This document shows, one piece after another, positions 54,113 to 64,000 of a stretch of DNA of 64,000 bases (position 1 is its first letter; the number at the start of each line of letters is the position of its first letter). Location: contig NC_134507.1 in the NCBI RefSeq assembly GCF_027942865.1, forward strand, positions 34,153,711 through 34,217,710. The letters are read 5' to 3'. The DNA is from Odontesthes bonariensis (taxonomy: Eukaryota; Chordata; Actinopteri; Atheriniformes; Atherinopsidae). A program made the position numbers and the translations under genes. The notes below the pieces were generated by a model that worked only from the letters and a program-made list of their open reading frames with translations, was not told the DNA's origin and did no database searches.

Positions 54113-54479
54113 TTCCCAACTCTTGTGAAATAACAAAACCAGCGGTACATGGTGGTAGTTTCAGGGAGCCATTGTATTCTGACTTCTAAAATGGAACTAT
54201 AATCTTTAGAAAAGACGCAGTTTATGAGCACGTCGTGGGATTGAGCTTCCCTGGTTTCTCTGTATGACCATGAACACCAAACTACACACAGAGAACAGAG
54301 GAGCTTGACAGACACACACTAAGTTATCTGAGAGTCCCATTTTCAGCTGCAGAGAACAATCACATCAGGGAAGTCGACGTGCAGGCTCAACATCAGCCTC
54401 TCAAGCCAACTCTCTGGTAAAATAGGGGCAACGTATGGTTCCAGCACCTATGTAACACATATTTGTCACGGGGACTGTG

Positions 54480-54597
54480 GCTTACGGCCACACCGCCCTG
54501 AACACGCCCGATCTCGTCCGAACTCGGAAGCCAAGCAGGGTCGGGCCTGGTTAGTACTTGGATGGGAGACCGCTTAGGAATACCAGGTGCTGTAAGC
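54480..54597 (+). rRNA. 5S: 5S rRNA, unit 12
   Basis: C63 type, with a private change (GCTTAGGAAT for GCTTGGGAAT). From here on, the post-5S microsatellite carries a diagnostic CTTGTCTTC absent from units 1-11. Confidence 0.94.
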
Positions 54598-54830
54598 ATT
54601 TTTCTCTCTTGTCTTCTCTTCTCTCTGCATGTCTTTTGTTGAAACATCTGTTGATCACCCTGTGATCCATCTTGCTGATCCTGGATCTGCTGAGATGTCC
54701 CAGGTCATGGTTGCCTTTGATCCTCATACATTTAACTTTGTCCTGACAAAGGAGCAGTTCCAAAAAGTCAAACAGGGACTGCCTTTGCATTTGACGCAGT
54801 CAAACTGCATGCGCCTGGAGAAGCCAAAAG

Positions 54831-54908
54831 GCTTACAGCACCTGGTATTCCCAGGCGGTCTCCCCATCCAAGTACTAACCAGGCCCGACTCTGCTTAGCT
54901 TCTGAGAT
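54831..54908 (-). pseudogene. Inverted truncated 5S, unit 12
   Basis: Consensus inverted copy. Confidence 0.88.
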
Positions 54909-55212
54909 AAAACTCTGGCTTTTAGTCTGCGAAAAGAGAGTGAAAGTGAACTCCACTTTGAGATGGCTCTGGGATTGGGCCGACTGGGAGAATTGCTTGA
55001 AAAAAACCTCTACACCCAATGAGCGGTCAGAACAAAGCCTCAAGACCCCTAGTCTTTTGCACAGAGTAAAAGACAAAGCAGCCATTGAATAGGGCCCGAT
55101 TGTTCCTACCTGGTCGGCCGAGGAGCCAGCGTCTCAACCAAGCAAAGCTCACCGTGGGGAAGGTGGCTATGCCAACTAGCCTGATGCACTGCTCCCGCAG
55201 TGTCAAATACTC

Positions 55213-55332
55213 GTACTCTGGTTTCTCTTCATAACGTACAAGTCTTTCGCCTTTTACTAAAGACTTCCGTGGAGAGCAGCATTAATGAGTTGTTTCTATT
55301 TTTGGAAGGCTTTACCTTTGCGGGTGAAGCCC
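55213..55332 (+). ncRNA. U5: U5 snRNA, unit 12
   Basis: Consensus copy. Confidence 0.93.
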
Positions 55333-55630
55333 ATTCTGTCTGTGCAAAGGAAATCTTCTTGCTGTGCCAAGTGACTTCTCGGAGTAGAGTCACCTTATTT
55401 CTTGAGACCGTGCCCATGTTCAAAGCCTGGAGCGCTAAATTGTTGTTGTTTGAACGGTGCTCAGTGGAGCGGGCGGGAGTGCAAAGTTGTACCATCTGAA
55501 ACGGCTGAAGAGTGCTCACTGCAGCGGGTGGGCGGAGGTGCAAAGTGACGCTTTGTAGGCAACAAAAGAGCACCGCCACAAGTGCGCATTGTGCCAAGAA
55601 GGGCTCTCGGACGTGAAACAGTGGAGGGTT

Positions 55631-55818
55631 ATCGCTTCTCGGCCTTTTGGCTAAGATCAAGTGTAGTATCTGTTCTTATCAGTTTAATATCTGATACGTC
55701 CTCTATATGAGGACTACATATTAAATGGATTTTTAGGCACAGGGGTTGAAAAAGGGGCTTGCTCCGCTCACTCCACGCATCGACCCGGTACTGCAGTGCC
55801 GCCGGGAACGGTGCACTC
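55631..55818 (+). ncRNA. U2: U2 snRNA, unit 12
   Basis: C instead of T near nt 137 (CCGCTCACTCC), shared only with unit 13. Confidence 0.95.
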
Positions 55819-56185
55819 TTCCCAACTCTTGTGAAATAACAAAACCAGCGGTACATGGTGGTAGTTTCAGGGAGCCATTGTATTCTGACTTCTAAAATGG
55901 AACTGTAATCATTAGAAAAGACGCAGTTTATGAGCACGTCGTGGGATTGAGCTTCCCTGGTTTCTCTGTATGACCATGAACACCAAACTACACACAGAGA
56001 ACAGAGGAGCTTGACAGACACACACTAAGTTATCTGAGAGTCCCATTTTCAGCTGCAGAGAACAATCACATCAGGGAAGTCGACGTGCAGGCTCAACATC
56101 AGCCTCTCAAGCCAACTCTCTGGTAAAATAGGGGCAACGTATGGTTCCAGCACCTATGTAACACATATTTGTCACGGGGACTGTG

Positions 56186-56303
56186 GCTTACGGCCACACC
56201 GCCCTGAACACGCCCGATCTCGTCCGAACTCGGAAGCCAAGCAGGGTCGGGCCTGGTTAGTACTTGGATGGGAGACCGCTTGGGAATACCAGGTGCTGTA
56301 AGC
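56186..56303 (+). rRNA. 5S: 5S rRNA, unit 13
   Basis: C63 type, consensus. Confidence 0.96.
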
Positions 56304-56536
56304 ATTTTTCTCTCTTGTCTTCTCTTCTCTCTGCATGTCTTTTGTTGAAACATCTGTTGATCACCCTGTGATCCATCTTGCTGATCCTGGATCTGCTAAG
56401 GTGTCCCAGGTCATGGTTGCCTTTGATCCTCATACATTTAACTTTGTCCTGACAAAGGAGCAGTTCCAAAAAGTCAAACAGGGACTGCCTTTGCATTTGA
56501 CGCAGTCAAACTGCATGCGCCTGGAGAAGCCAAAAG

Positions 56537-56614
56537 GCTTACAGCACCTGGTATTCCCAGGCGGTCTCCCCATCCAAGTACTAACCAGGCCCGACTCTGC
56601 TTAGCTTCTGAGAT
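56537..56614 (-). pseudogene. Inverted truncated 5S, unit 13
   Basis: Consensus inverted copy. Confidence 0.88.
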
Positions 56615-56918
56615 AAAACTCTGGCTTTTAGTCTGCGAAAAGAGAGTGAAAGTGAACTCCACTTTGAGATGGCTCTGGGATTGGGCCGACTGGGAGAATT
56701 GCTTGAAAAAAACCTCTACACCCAATGAGCGGTCAGAACAAAGCCTCAAGACCCCTAGTCTTTTGCACAGAGTAAAAGACAAAGCAGCCATTGAATAGGG
56801 CCCGATTGTTCCTACCTGGTCGGCCGAGGAGCCAGCGTCTCAACCAAGCAAAGCTCACCGTGGGGAAGGTGGCTATGCCAACTAGCCTGATGCACTGCTC
56901 CCGCAGTGTCAAATACTC

Positions 56919-57038
56919 GTACTCTGGTTTCTCTTCATAACGTACAAGTCTTTCGCCTTTTACTAAAGACTTCCGTGGAGAGCAGCATTAATGAGTTGTT
57001 TCTATTTTTGGAAGGCTTTACCTTTGCGGGTGAAGCCC
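56919..57038 (+). ncRNA. U5: U5 snRNA, unit 13
   Basis: Consensus copy. Confidence 0.93.
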
Positions 57039-57336
57039 ATTCTGTCTGTGCAAAGGAAATCTTCTTGCTGTGCCAAGTGACTTCTCGGAGTAGAGTCACC
57101 TTATTTCTTGAGACCGTGCCCATGTTCAAAGCCTGGAGCGCTAAATTGTTGTTGTTTGAACGGTGCTCAGTGGAGCGGGCGGGAGTGCAAAGTTGTACCA
57201 TCTGAAACGGCTGAAGAGTGCTCACTGCAGCGGGTGGGCGGAGGTGCAAAGTGACGCTTTGTAGGCAAAAAAAGAGCACCGCCACAAGTGCGCATTGTGC
57301 CAGGAAGGGCTCTCGGACGTGAAACAGTGGAGGGTT

Positions 57337-57524
57337 ATCGCTTCTCGGCCTTTTGGCTAAGATCAAGTGTAGTATCTGTTCTTATCAGTTTAATATCTGA
57401 TACGTCCTCTATATGAGGACTACATATTAAATGGATTTTTAGGCACAGGGGTTGAAAAAGGGGCTTGCTCCGCTCACTCCACGCATCGACCCGGTACTGC
57501 AGTGCCGCCGGGAACGGTGCACTC
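57337..57524 (+). ncRNA. U2: U2 snRNA, unit 13
   Basis: Same nt-137 variant as unit 12. The upstream region has GGCAAAAAAAGAG, as in units 1 and 14 and at 16740. Confidence 0.95.
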
Positions 57525-57891
57525 TTCCCAACTCTTGTGAAATAACAAAACCAGCGGTACATGGTGGTAGTTTCAGGGAGCCATTGTATTCTGACTTCTA
57601 AAATGGAACTATAATCTTTAGAAAAGACGCAGTTTATGAGCACGTCGTGGGATTGAGCTTCCCTGGTTTCTCTGTATGACCATGAACACCAAACTACACA
57701 CAGAGAACAGAGGAGCTTGACAGACACACACTAAGTTATCTGAGAGTCCCATTTTCAGCTGCAGAGAACAATCACATCAGGGAAGTCGACGTGCAGGCTC
57801 AACATCAGCCTCTCAAGCCAACTCTCTGGTAAAATAGGGGCAACGTATGGTTCCAGCACCTATGTAACACATATTTGTCACGGGGACTGTG

Positions 57892-58009
57892 GCTTACGGC
57901 CACACCGCCCTGAACACGCCCGATCTCGTCCGAACTCGGAAGCCAAGCAGGGTCGGGCCTGGTTAGTACTTGGATGGGAGACCGCTTGGGAATACCAGGT
58001 GCTGTAAGC
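57892..58009 (+). rRNA. 5S: 5S rRNA, unit 14
   Basis: C63 type, consensus. Confidence 0.96.
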
Positions 58010-58242
58010 ATTTTTCTCTCTTGTCTTCTCTTCTCTCTGCATGTCTTTTGTTGAAACATCTGTTGATCACCCTGTGATCCATCTTGCTGATCCTGGATCT
58101 GCTAAGGTGTCCCAGGTCATGGTTGCCTTTGATCCTCATACATTTAACTTTGTCCTGACAAAGGAGCAGTTCCAAAAAGTCAAACAGGGACTGCCTTTGC
58201 ATTTGACGCAGTCAAACTGCATGCGCCTGGAGAAGCCAAAAG

Positions 58243-58320
58243 GCTTACAGCACCTGGTATTCCCAGGCAGTCTCCCCATCCAAGTACTAACCAGGCCCGA
58301 CTCTGCTTAGCTTCTGAGAT
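58243..58320 (-). pseudogene. Inverted truncated 5S, unit 14
   Basis: One private change (plus strand CAGGCAGTC for CAGGCGGTC). Confidence 0.88.
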
Positions 58321-58624
58321 AAAACTCTGGCTTTTAGTCTGCGAAAAGAGAGTGAAAGTGAACTCCACTTTGAGATGGCTCTGGGATTGGGCCGACTGGG
58401 AGAATTGCTTGAAAAAAACCTCTACACCCAATGAGCGGTCAGAACAAAGCCTCAAGACCCCTAGTCTTTTGCACAGAGTAAAAGACAAAGCAGCCATTGA
58501 ATAGGGCCCGATTGTTCCTACCTGGTCGGCCGAGGAGCCAGCGTCTCAACCAAGCAAAGCTCACCGTGGGGAAGGTGGCTATGCCAACTAGCCTGATGCA
58601 CTGCTCCCGCAGTGTCAAATACTC

Positions 58625-58744
58625 GTACTCTGGTTTCTCTTCATAACGTACAAGTCTTTCGCCTTTTACTAAAGACTTCCGTGGAGAGCAGCATTAATGA
58701 GTTGTTTCTATTTTTGGAAGGCTTTACCTTTGCGGGTGAAGCCC
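58625..58744 (+). ncRNA. U5: U5 snRNA, unit 14
   Basis: Consensus copy. Confidence 0.93.
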
Positions 58745-59042
58745 ATTCTGTCTGTGCAAAGGAAATCTTCTTGCTGTGCCAAGTGACTTCTCGGAGTAGA
58801 GTCACCTTATTTCTTGAGACCGTGCCCATGTTCAAAGCCTGGAGCGCTAAATTGTTGTTGTTTGAACGGTGCTCAGTGGAGCGGGCGGGAGTGCAAAGTT
58901 GTACCATCTGAAACGGCTGAAGAGTGCTCACTGCAGCGGGTGGGCGGAGGTGCAAAGTGACGCTTTGTAGGCAAAAAAAGAGCACCGCCACAAGTGCGCA
59001 TTGTGCCAGGAAGGGCTCTCGGACGTGAAACAGTGGAGGGTT

Positions 59043-59230
59043 ATCGCTTCTCGGCCTTTTGGCTAAGATCAAGTGTAGTATCTGTTCTTATCAGTTTAAT
59101 ATCTGATACGTCCTCTATATGAGGACTACATATTAAATGGATTTTTAGGCACAGGGGTTGAAAAAGGGGCTTGCTCCGTTCATTCCACGCATCGACCCGG
59201 TACTGCAGTGCCGCCGGGAACGGTGCACTC
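59043..59230 (+). ncRNA. U2: U2 snRNA, unit 14
   Basis: Private T for C near nt 142 (TTCATTCCAC). Confidence 0.95.
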
Positions 59231-59597
59231 TTCCCAACTCTTGTGAAATAACAAAACCAGCGGTACATGGTGGTAGTTTCAGGGAGCCATTGTATTCTGA
59301 CTTCTAAAATGGAACTATAATCTTTAGAAAAGACGCAGTTTATGAGCACGTCGTGGGATTGAGCTTCCCTGGTTTCTCTGTATGACCATGAACACCAAAC
59401 TACACACAGAGAACAGAGGAGCTTGACAGACACACACTAAGTTATCTGAGAGTCCCATTTTCAGCTGCAGAGAACAATCACATCAGGGAAGTCGACGTGC
59501 AGGCTCAACATCAGCCTCTCAAGCCAACTCTCTGGTAAAATAGGGGCAACGTATGGTTCCAGCACCTATGTAACACATATTTGTCACGGGGACTGTG

Positions 59598-59715
59598 CCT
59601 TACGGCCACACCGCCCTGAACACGCCCGATCTCGTCCGAACTCGGAAGCCAAGCAGGGTCGGGCCTGGTTAGTACTTGGATGGGAGACCGCTTGGGAATA
59701 CCAGGTGCTGTAAGC
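59598..59715 (+). rRNA. 5S: 5S rRNA, unit 15, first base changed
   Basis: C63 type. The first transcribed base is C instead of G (GTGCCTTACGG), which removes the closing pair of the terminal helix with the final C. The internal promoter is unaffected. Confidence 0.92.
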
Positions 59716-59948
59716 ATTTTTCTCTCTTGTCTTCTCTTCTCTCTGCATGTCTTTTGTTGAAACATCTGTTGATCACCCTGTGATCCATCTTGCTGATCCT
59801 GGATCTGCTAAGGTGTCCCAGGTCATGGTTGCCTTTGATCCTCATACATTTAACTTTGTCCTGACAAAGGAGCAGTTCCAAAAAGTCAAACAGGGACTGC
59901 CTTTGCATTTGACGCAGTCAAACTGCATGCGCCTGGAGAAGCCAAAAG

Positions 59949-60026
59949 GCTTACAGCACCTGGTATTCCCAGGCGGTCTCCCCATCCAAGTACTAACCAG
60001 GCCCGACTCTGCTTAGCTTCTGAGAT
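59949..60026 (-). pseudogene. Inverted truncated 5S, unit 15
   Basis: Consensus inverted copy. Confidence 0.88.
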
Positions 60027-60330
60027 AAAACTCTGGCTTTTAGTCTGCGAAAAGAGAGTGAAAGTGAACTCCACTTTGAGATGGCTCTGGGATTGGGCCG
60101 ACTGGGAGAATTGCTTGAAAAAAACCTCTACACCCAATGAGCGGTCAGAACAAAGCCTCAAGACCCCTAGTCTTTTGCACAGAGTAAAAGACAAAGCAGC
60201 CATTGAATAGGGCCCGATTGTTCCTACCTGGTCGGCCGAGGAGCCAGCGTGTCAACCAAGCAAAGCTCACCGTGGGGAAGGTGGCTATGCCAACTAGCCT
60301 GATGCACTGCTCCCGCAGTGTCAAATACTC

Positions 60331-60450
60331 GTACTCTGGTTTCTCTTCATAACGTACAAGTCTTTCGCCTTTTACTAAAGACTTCCGTGGAGAGCAGCAT
60401 TAATGAGTTGTTTCTATTTTTGGAAGGCTTTACCTTTGCGGGTGAAGCCC
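60331..60450 (+). ncRNA. U5: U5 snRNA, unit 15
   Basis: U5 body is consensus. The downstream AAAGCTTC variant is shared with unit 9. Confidence 0.93.
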
Positions 60451-60748
60451 ATTCTGTCTGTGCAAAGGAAAGCTTCTTGCTGTGCCAAGTGACTTCTCGG
60501 AGTAGAGTCACCTTATTTCTTGAGACCGTGCCCATGTTCAAAGCCTGGAGCGCTAAATTGTTGTTGTTTGAACGGTGATCAGTGGAGCGGGCGGGAGTGC
60601 AAAGTTGTACCATCTGAAACGGCTGAAGAGTGCTCACTGCAGCGGGTGGGCGGAGGTGCAAAGTGACGCTTTGTAGGCAACAAAAGAGCACCGCCACAAG
60701 TGCGCATTGTGCCAGGAAGGGCTCTCGGACGTGAAACAGTGGAGGGTT

Positions 60749-60936
60749 ATCGCTTCTCGGCCTTTTGGCTAAGATCAAGTGTAGTATCTGTTCTTATCAG
60801 TTTAATATCTGATACGTCCTCTATATGAGGACTACATATTAAATGGATTTTTAGGCACAGGGGTTGAAAAAGGGGCTTGCTCCGTTCACTCCACGCATCG
60901 ACCCGGTACTGCAGTGCCGCCGGGAACGGTGCACTC
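60749..60936 (+). ncRNA. U2: U2 snRNA, unit 15
   Basis: Consensus. This is the last U2 gene in the window. Confidence 0.96.
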
Positions 60937-61303
60937 TTCCCAACTCTTGTGAAATAACAAAACCAGCGGTACATGGTGGTAGTTTCAGGGAGCCATTGTA
61001 TTCTGACTTCTAAAATGGAACTATAATCTTTAGAAAAGACGCAGTTTATGAGCACGTCGTGGGATTGAGCTTCCCTGGTTTCTCTGTATGACCATGAACA
61101 CCAAACTACACACAGAGAACAGAGGAGCTTGACAGACACACACTAAGTTATCTGAGAGTCCCATTTTCAGCTGCAGAGAACAATCACATCAGGGAAGTCG
61201 ACGTGCAGGCTCAACATCAGCCTCTCAAGCCAACTCTCTGGTAAAATAGGGGCAACGTATGGTTCCAGCACCTATGTAACACATATTTGTCACGGGGACT
61301 GTG

Positions 61304-61421
61304 CCTTACGGCCACACCGCCCTGAACACGCCCGATCTCGTCCGAACTCGGAAGCCAAGCAGGGTCGGGCCTGGTTAGTACTTGGATGGGAGACCGCTTG
61401 GGAATACCAGGTGCTGTAAGC
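61304..61421 (+). rRNA. 5S: 5S rRNA, unit 16, first base changed
   Basis: Same G-to-C change at nt 1 as unit 15; otherwise C63 consensus. Confidence 0.92.
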
Positions 61422-61654
61422 ATTTTTCTCTCTTGTCTTCTCTTCTCTCTGCATGTCTTTTGTTGAAACATCTGTTGATCACCCTGTGATCCATCTTGCT
61501 GATCCTGGATCTGCTAAGGTGTCCCAGGTCATGGTTGCCTTTGATCCTCATACATTTAACTTTGTCCTGACAAAGGAGCAGTTCCAAAAAGTCAAACAGG
61601 GACTGCCTTTGCATTTGACGCAGTCAAACTGCATGCGCCTGGAGAAGCCAAAAG

Positions 61655-61732
61655 GCTTACAGCACCTGGTATTCCCAGGCGGTCTCCCCATCCAAGTACT
61701 AACCAGGCCCGACTCTGCTTAGCTTCTGAGAT
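61655..61732 (-). pseudogene. Inverted truncated 5S, unit 16
   Basis: Consensus inverted copy; the last in the window. Confidence 0.88.
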
Positions 61733-62036
61733 AAAACTCTGGCTTTTAGTCTGCGAAAAGAGAGTGAAAGTGAACTCCACTTTGAGATGGCTCTGGGATT
61801 GGGCCGACTGGGAGAATTGCTTGAAAAAAACCTCTACACCCAATGAGCGGTCAGAACAAAGCCTCAAGACCCCTAGTCTTTTGCACAGAGTAAAAGACAA
61901 AGCAGCCATTGAATAGGGCCCGATTGTTCCTACCTGGTCGGCCGAGGAGCCAGCGTGTCAACCAAGCAAAGCTCACCTTGGGGAAGGTGGCTATGCCAAC
62001 TAGCCTGATGCACTGCTCCCGCAGTGTCAAATACTC

Positions 62037-62063
62037 GTACTCTGGTTTCTCTTCATAACGTAC
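62037..62063 (+). pseudogene. U5: U5 snRNA 5' fragment at the array junction
   Basis: Only the first 27 nt of U5 (GTACTCTGGTTTCTCTTCAT...) remain, with its PSE upstream. The U1 array follows directly. Confidence 0.93.
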
Positions 62064-62376
62064 ACCCACCCACACTGGGAAAATTCTTAGTTGAGGCAAA
62101 CCCTCACGGCTTAATATCTCCAGTGCAGAAATGCTGCCGTATTCTCATCTCGTTGTTGCCATCACTAAGGCGACGCCCACCTGCCTGGGGTGACTGCACC
62201 GTATGACCTCACCTGACAACTGCGCAGCTGCATATCAGCTGTGCAGACCTGCCGCAGCATTCAGCAAACCTTGCAAAACATGGGTTTTAAAGATGGAAAG
62301 GTGTCGTTAAAGCAGAACCGCCAGGACAAAAACCAAGGTAGAGTTGCCCAGGGATATTCACGTTATACAGTCAAAT

Positions 62377-62540
62377 CAGGGGAGAGCGCGAACGCAGTCC
62401 CCCACTACCAGAAATTATGCAGTCGAGATTCCCACATTTAGGGAATTCGCAAGGGTCAGTACAGCCAGTGTGCAATGGCTGAGTCTCGTCCTGGGTGAAC
62501 CACCTTCTTGATCATGGTATCTCCCCTGCCAGGTAAGTAT
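62377..62540 (-). ncRNA. U1: U1 snRNA, copy 1
   Basis: 164-nt U1 snRNA, which recognises the 5' splice site. On the minus strand it starts ATACTTACCTGGCAGGGGAG, whose first bases pair with GTAAGT. It keeps the CCATGATCA and GTGGTTCACCC regions of stem-loops I and II, an Sm site AATTTCTGG, and the 3' end CGCGCTCTCCCCTG. Length equals the human RNA. It has GACTGCATAATTT before the Sm site, unlike copies 2 and 3. Confidence 0.95.
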
Positions 62541-62583
62541 GAGTTGGAACTGTCAGAGGCTGACACCTCTTTTCCAGGTGCCT

Positions 62584-62600
62584 CACTCGGCCGGACGGTG
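62584..62600 (-). promoter_or_regulatory. U1 PSE, copy 1
   Basis: Minus strand CACCGTCCGGCCGAGTG, 60 to 44 bp upstream of the U1 start, resembles the U2 and U5 PSEs in sequence and position. Confidence 0.65.
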
Positions 62601-63088
62601 CAGCAAATTCAACTGTCTGCAGTGCCATGCCAGCAGCTAACCTGAATCTGAAAAGCTTGCAGATTAAAACAGTCCGGCTTTTCTTCATCTTTCTGATCAG
62701 TTCTTGTTTCAACAACCAAGGAATTTGGAGCACAAATTGATTTAGTTTTTCCACTCTCCCCGTCTCTAGAGCCACACCCACCCACACTGGGAAAATTCTT
62801 AGTTGATGCAAACCCTCACGGCTTAATATCTCCAGTGCAGAAATGCTGCCGTATTCTCATCTCGTTGTTGCCATCACTAAGGCAACGCCCACCTGCCTGG
62901 GGTGACTGCACCGTATGACCTCACCTGACAACTGCGCAGCTGCATATCAGCTGTGCAGACCTGCCGCAGCATTCAGCAAACCTTGCAAAACATGGGTTTT
63001 AAAGATGGAAAGGTGTCGTTAAAGCAGCAACGCCAGGACAAAAACCAAGGTAGAGTTGCCCAGGGATATTCACGTTATACAGTCAAAT

Positions 63089-63252
63089 CAGGGGAGAGCG
63101 CGAACGCAGTCCCCCACTACCAGAAATTATTTAGTCGAGATTCCCACATTTGGGGAATTCGCAAGGGTCAGTACAGCCGGTGTGCAATGGCTGAGCCTCG
63201 TCCTGGGTGAACCACCTTCTTGATCATGGTATCTCCCCTGCCAGGTAAGTAT
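63089..63252 (-). ncRNA. U1: U1 snRNA, copy 2
   Basis: 164 nt. Differs from copy 1 by GACTAAATAATTT before the Sm site, and in stem-loop regions (GAGGCTCAGCC for GAGACTCAGCC, CCCCAAATG for CCCTAAATG). Confidence 0.95.
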
Positions 63253-63295
63253 GAGTTGGAACTGTCAGAGGCTGACACCTCTTTTCCAGGTGCCT

Positions 63296-63312
63296 CACTC
63301 GGCCGGACGGTG
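63296..63312 (-). promoter_or_regulatory. U1 PSE, copy 2
   Basis: Same sequence and offset as the PSE of copy 1. Confidence 0.65.
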
Positions 63313-63800
63313 CAGCAAATTCAACTGTCTGCAGTGCCATGCCAGCAGCTAACCTGAATCTGAAAAGCTTGCAGATTAAAACAGTCCGGCTTTTCTTCAT
63401 CTTTCTGATCAGTTTTTGTTTCAACAACCAAGGAACTTGGAGCACAAATTGATTTAGTTTTTCCACTCTCCCCGTCTCTAGAGCCACACCCACCCACACT
63501 GGGAAAATTCTTAGTTGAGCCAAACCTTCACGGCTTAATATCTCCAGTGCAGAAATGCTGACGTATTCTCATCTCGTTGTTGCCATCACTAAGGCAACGC
63601 CCACCTGCCTGGGGTGACTGCACCGTATGACCTCACCTGACAACTGCGCAGCTGCATATCAGCTGTGCAGACCTGCCGCAGCATTCAGCAAACCTTGCAA
63701 AACATGGGTTTTAAAGATGGAAAGGTGTCGTTAAAGCAGCAACGCCAGGACAAAAACCAAGGTAGAGTTGCCCAGGGATATTCACGTTATACAGTCAAAT

Positions 63801-63964
63801 CAGGGGAGAGCGCGAACGCAGTCCCCCACTACCAGAAATTATTTAGTCGAGATTCCCACATTTGGGGAATTCGCAAGGGTCAGTACAGCCGGTGTGCAAT
63901 GGCTGAGCCTCGTCCTGGGTGAACCACCTTCTTGATCATGGTATCTCCCCTGCCAGGTAAGTAT
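63801..63964 (-). ncRNA. U1: U1 snRNA, copy 3
   Basis: Same U1 sequence as copy 2. Its promoter lies beyond the window end. Confidence 0.94.
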
Positions 63965-64000
63965 GAGTTGGAACTGTCAGAGGCTGACACCTCTTTTCCA

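Larger units (their letters stand above)
16702..62063 (+). repeat. Tandem 5S rRNA-U5-U2 gene array, ~1.70-kb unit
   Basis: The array starts at 16702, 110 bp upstream of the first U2 start and directly against an L2 fragment. It ends at 62063 within a U5 gene. Unit order is 5S(+), truncated inverted 5S(-), U5(+), U2(+). U2-to-U2 periods are 1696, 1701, 1706 or 1711 bp, differing by multiples of 5 through a TCTTC-type microsatellite after the 5S. Mobile elements interrupt it at 16838-25579, 43981-46785 and 47111-53962. Linkage of 5S with U1/U2/U5 is known from some other fish. Confidence 0.97.
62064..64000 (-). repeat. Tandem U1 snRNA array, 712-bp unit
   Basis: Three successive U1-containing units with 712-bp spacing between U1 genes. 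The array starts mid-unit at ACCCACCCACACTGGG and runs off the window end. Spacer sequence is almost identical between units, and no second gene was recognised in it. Confidence 0.95.

Noticed and set aside
25600-62000. Recurrent 70-145-codon ORFs on both strands in every array unit (for example frames starting MSVKLLCSLC, MAALSFTLCK, MILAKRPRSD, MSNTRTLVSL)
   Set aside because: They overlap U2, U5, 5S or spacer in several frames, recur only because the unit is repeated, and show no domain. They are shadows of RNA genes.
25580-62063. CRISPR-like regular repeats
   Set aside because: Repeats are ~1.7 kb with eukaryotic RNA genes inside. There are no short repeat-spacer units.
62562-62583. CACCTGGAAAAGAGGTG on the minus strand as the U1 PSE
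   Set aside because: It lies only 25-45 bp upstream of U1, too close for a PSE. CACCGTCCGGCCGAGTG further upstream fits position and the U2/U5 elements better.

Overview
The window looks like a teleost fish genome, probably percomorph-like. It carries vertebrate 5S rRNA, U1, U2 and U5 snRNA genes, together with fish-typical Rex1-, L2-, Tx1/L1-, Harbinger- and hAT-type repeats. I see no convincing single-copy host protein gene. Species cannot be assigned from this sequence alone.

Layout. Positions 1-16.7 kb are a nest of dispersed transposons: a young-looking Ty3/Gypsy LTR element (321-4907), an internally deleted hAT remnant carrying a small MITE (6.6-7.7 kb), a (TC)43 tract followed directly by a Tx1/L1-type LINE (8.0-9.7 kb), an antisense LINE with a 1008-codon ORF (9.7-12.8 kb), two Harbinger remnants (12.9-15.3 kb), a coiled-coil ORF of unknown origin and an L2-type RT fragment. 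At 16702 the sequence switches abruptly into a tandem small-RNA gene array. Its unit is about 1.70 kb, in the order 5S rRNA(+), 5'-truncated inverted 5S(-), U5 snRNA(+), U2 snRNA(+). Sixteen 5S genes, 15 complete U5 genes and 14 uninterrupted U2 genes are visible. At 62063 the array ends 27 nt into a U5 gene and joins a second array with a 712-bp period, carrying U1 snRNA on the minus strand (three copies before the window ends).

The RNA array is itself a target. Three copies of a Tx1-clade non-LTR retrotransposon (Keno-like, the U2-specific group) sit inside U2 genes: copy A (16838-22459, full length, both ORFs open), copy B (22472-25579, 5'-truncated, stacked directly behind A) and copy C (47111-53962, full length, with a 1200-bp hAT-like element in ORF1). 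Both full-length insertions share the same junctions and lack U2 nt 27-38, which contains the branch-site-recognition GUAGUA. Copy B instead duplicated 12 bp of U2. A 2.8-kb CACTA/Chapaev-like (CMC) DNA transposon separates one U5 gene from its downstream 3'-processing region (43981-46785).

How the parts work together. U1, U2 and U5 are spliceosomal snRNAs transcribed by Pol II from PSE promoters, and a shared CACCG...AGTG-like PSE is visible upstream of all three. 5S is a Pol III gene with an internal promoter. Linkage of 5S with U1/U2/U5 has been reported in other fish (for example Solea). The retrotransposon exploits the redundancy of this array: it inserts just downstream of an intact U2 promoter, so that promoter could drive its transcription (inference).
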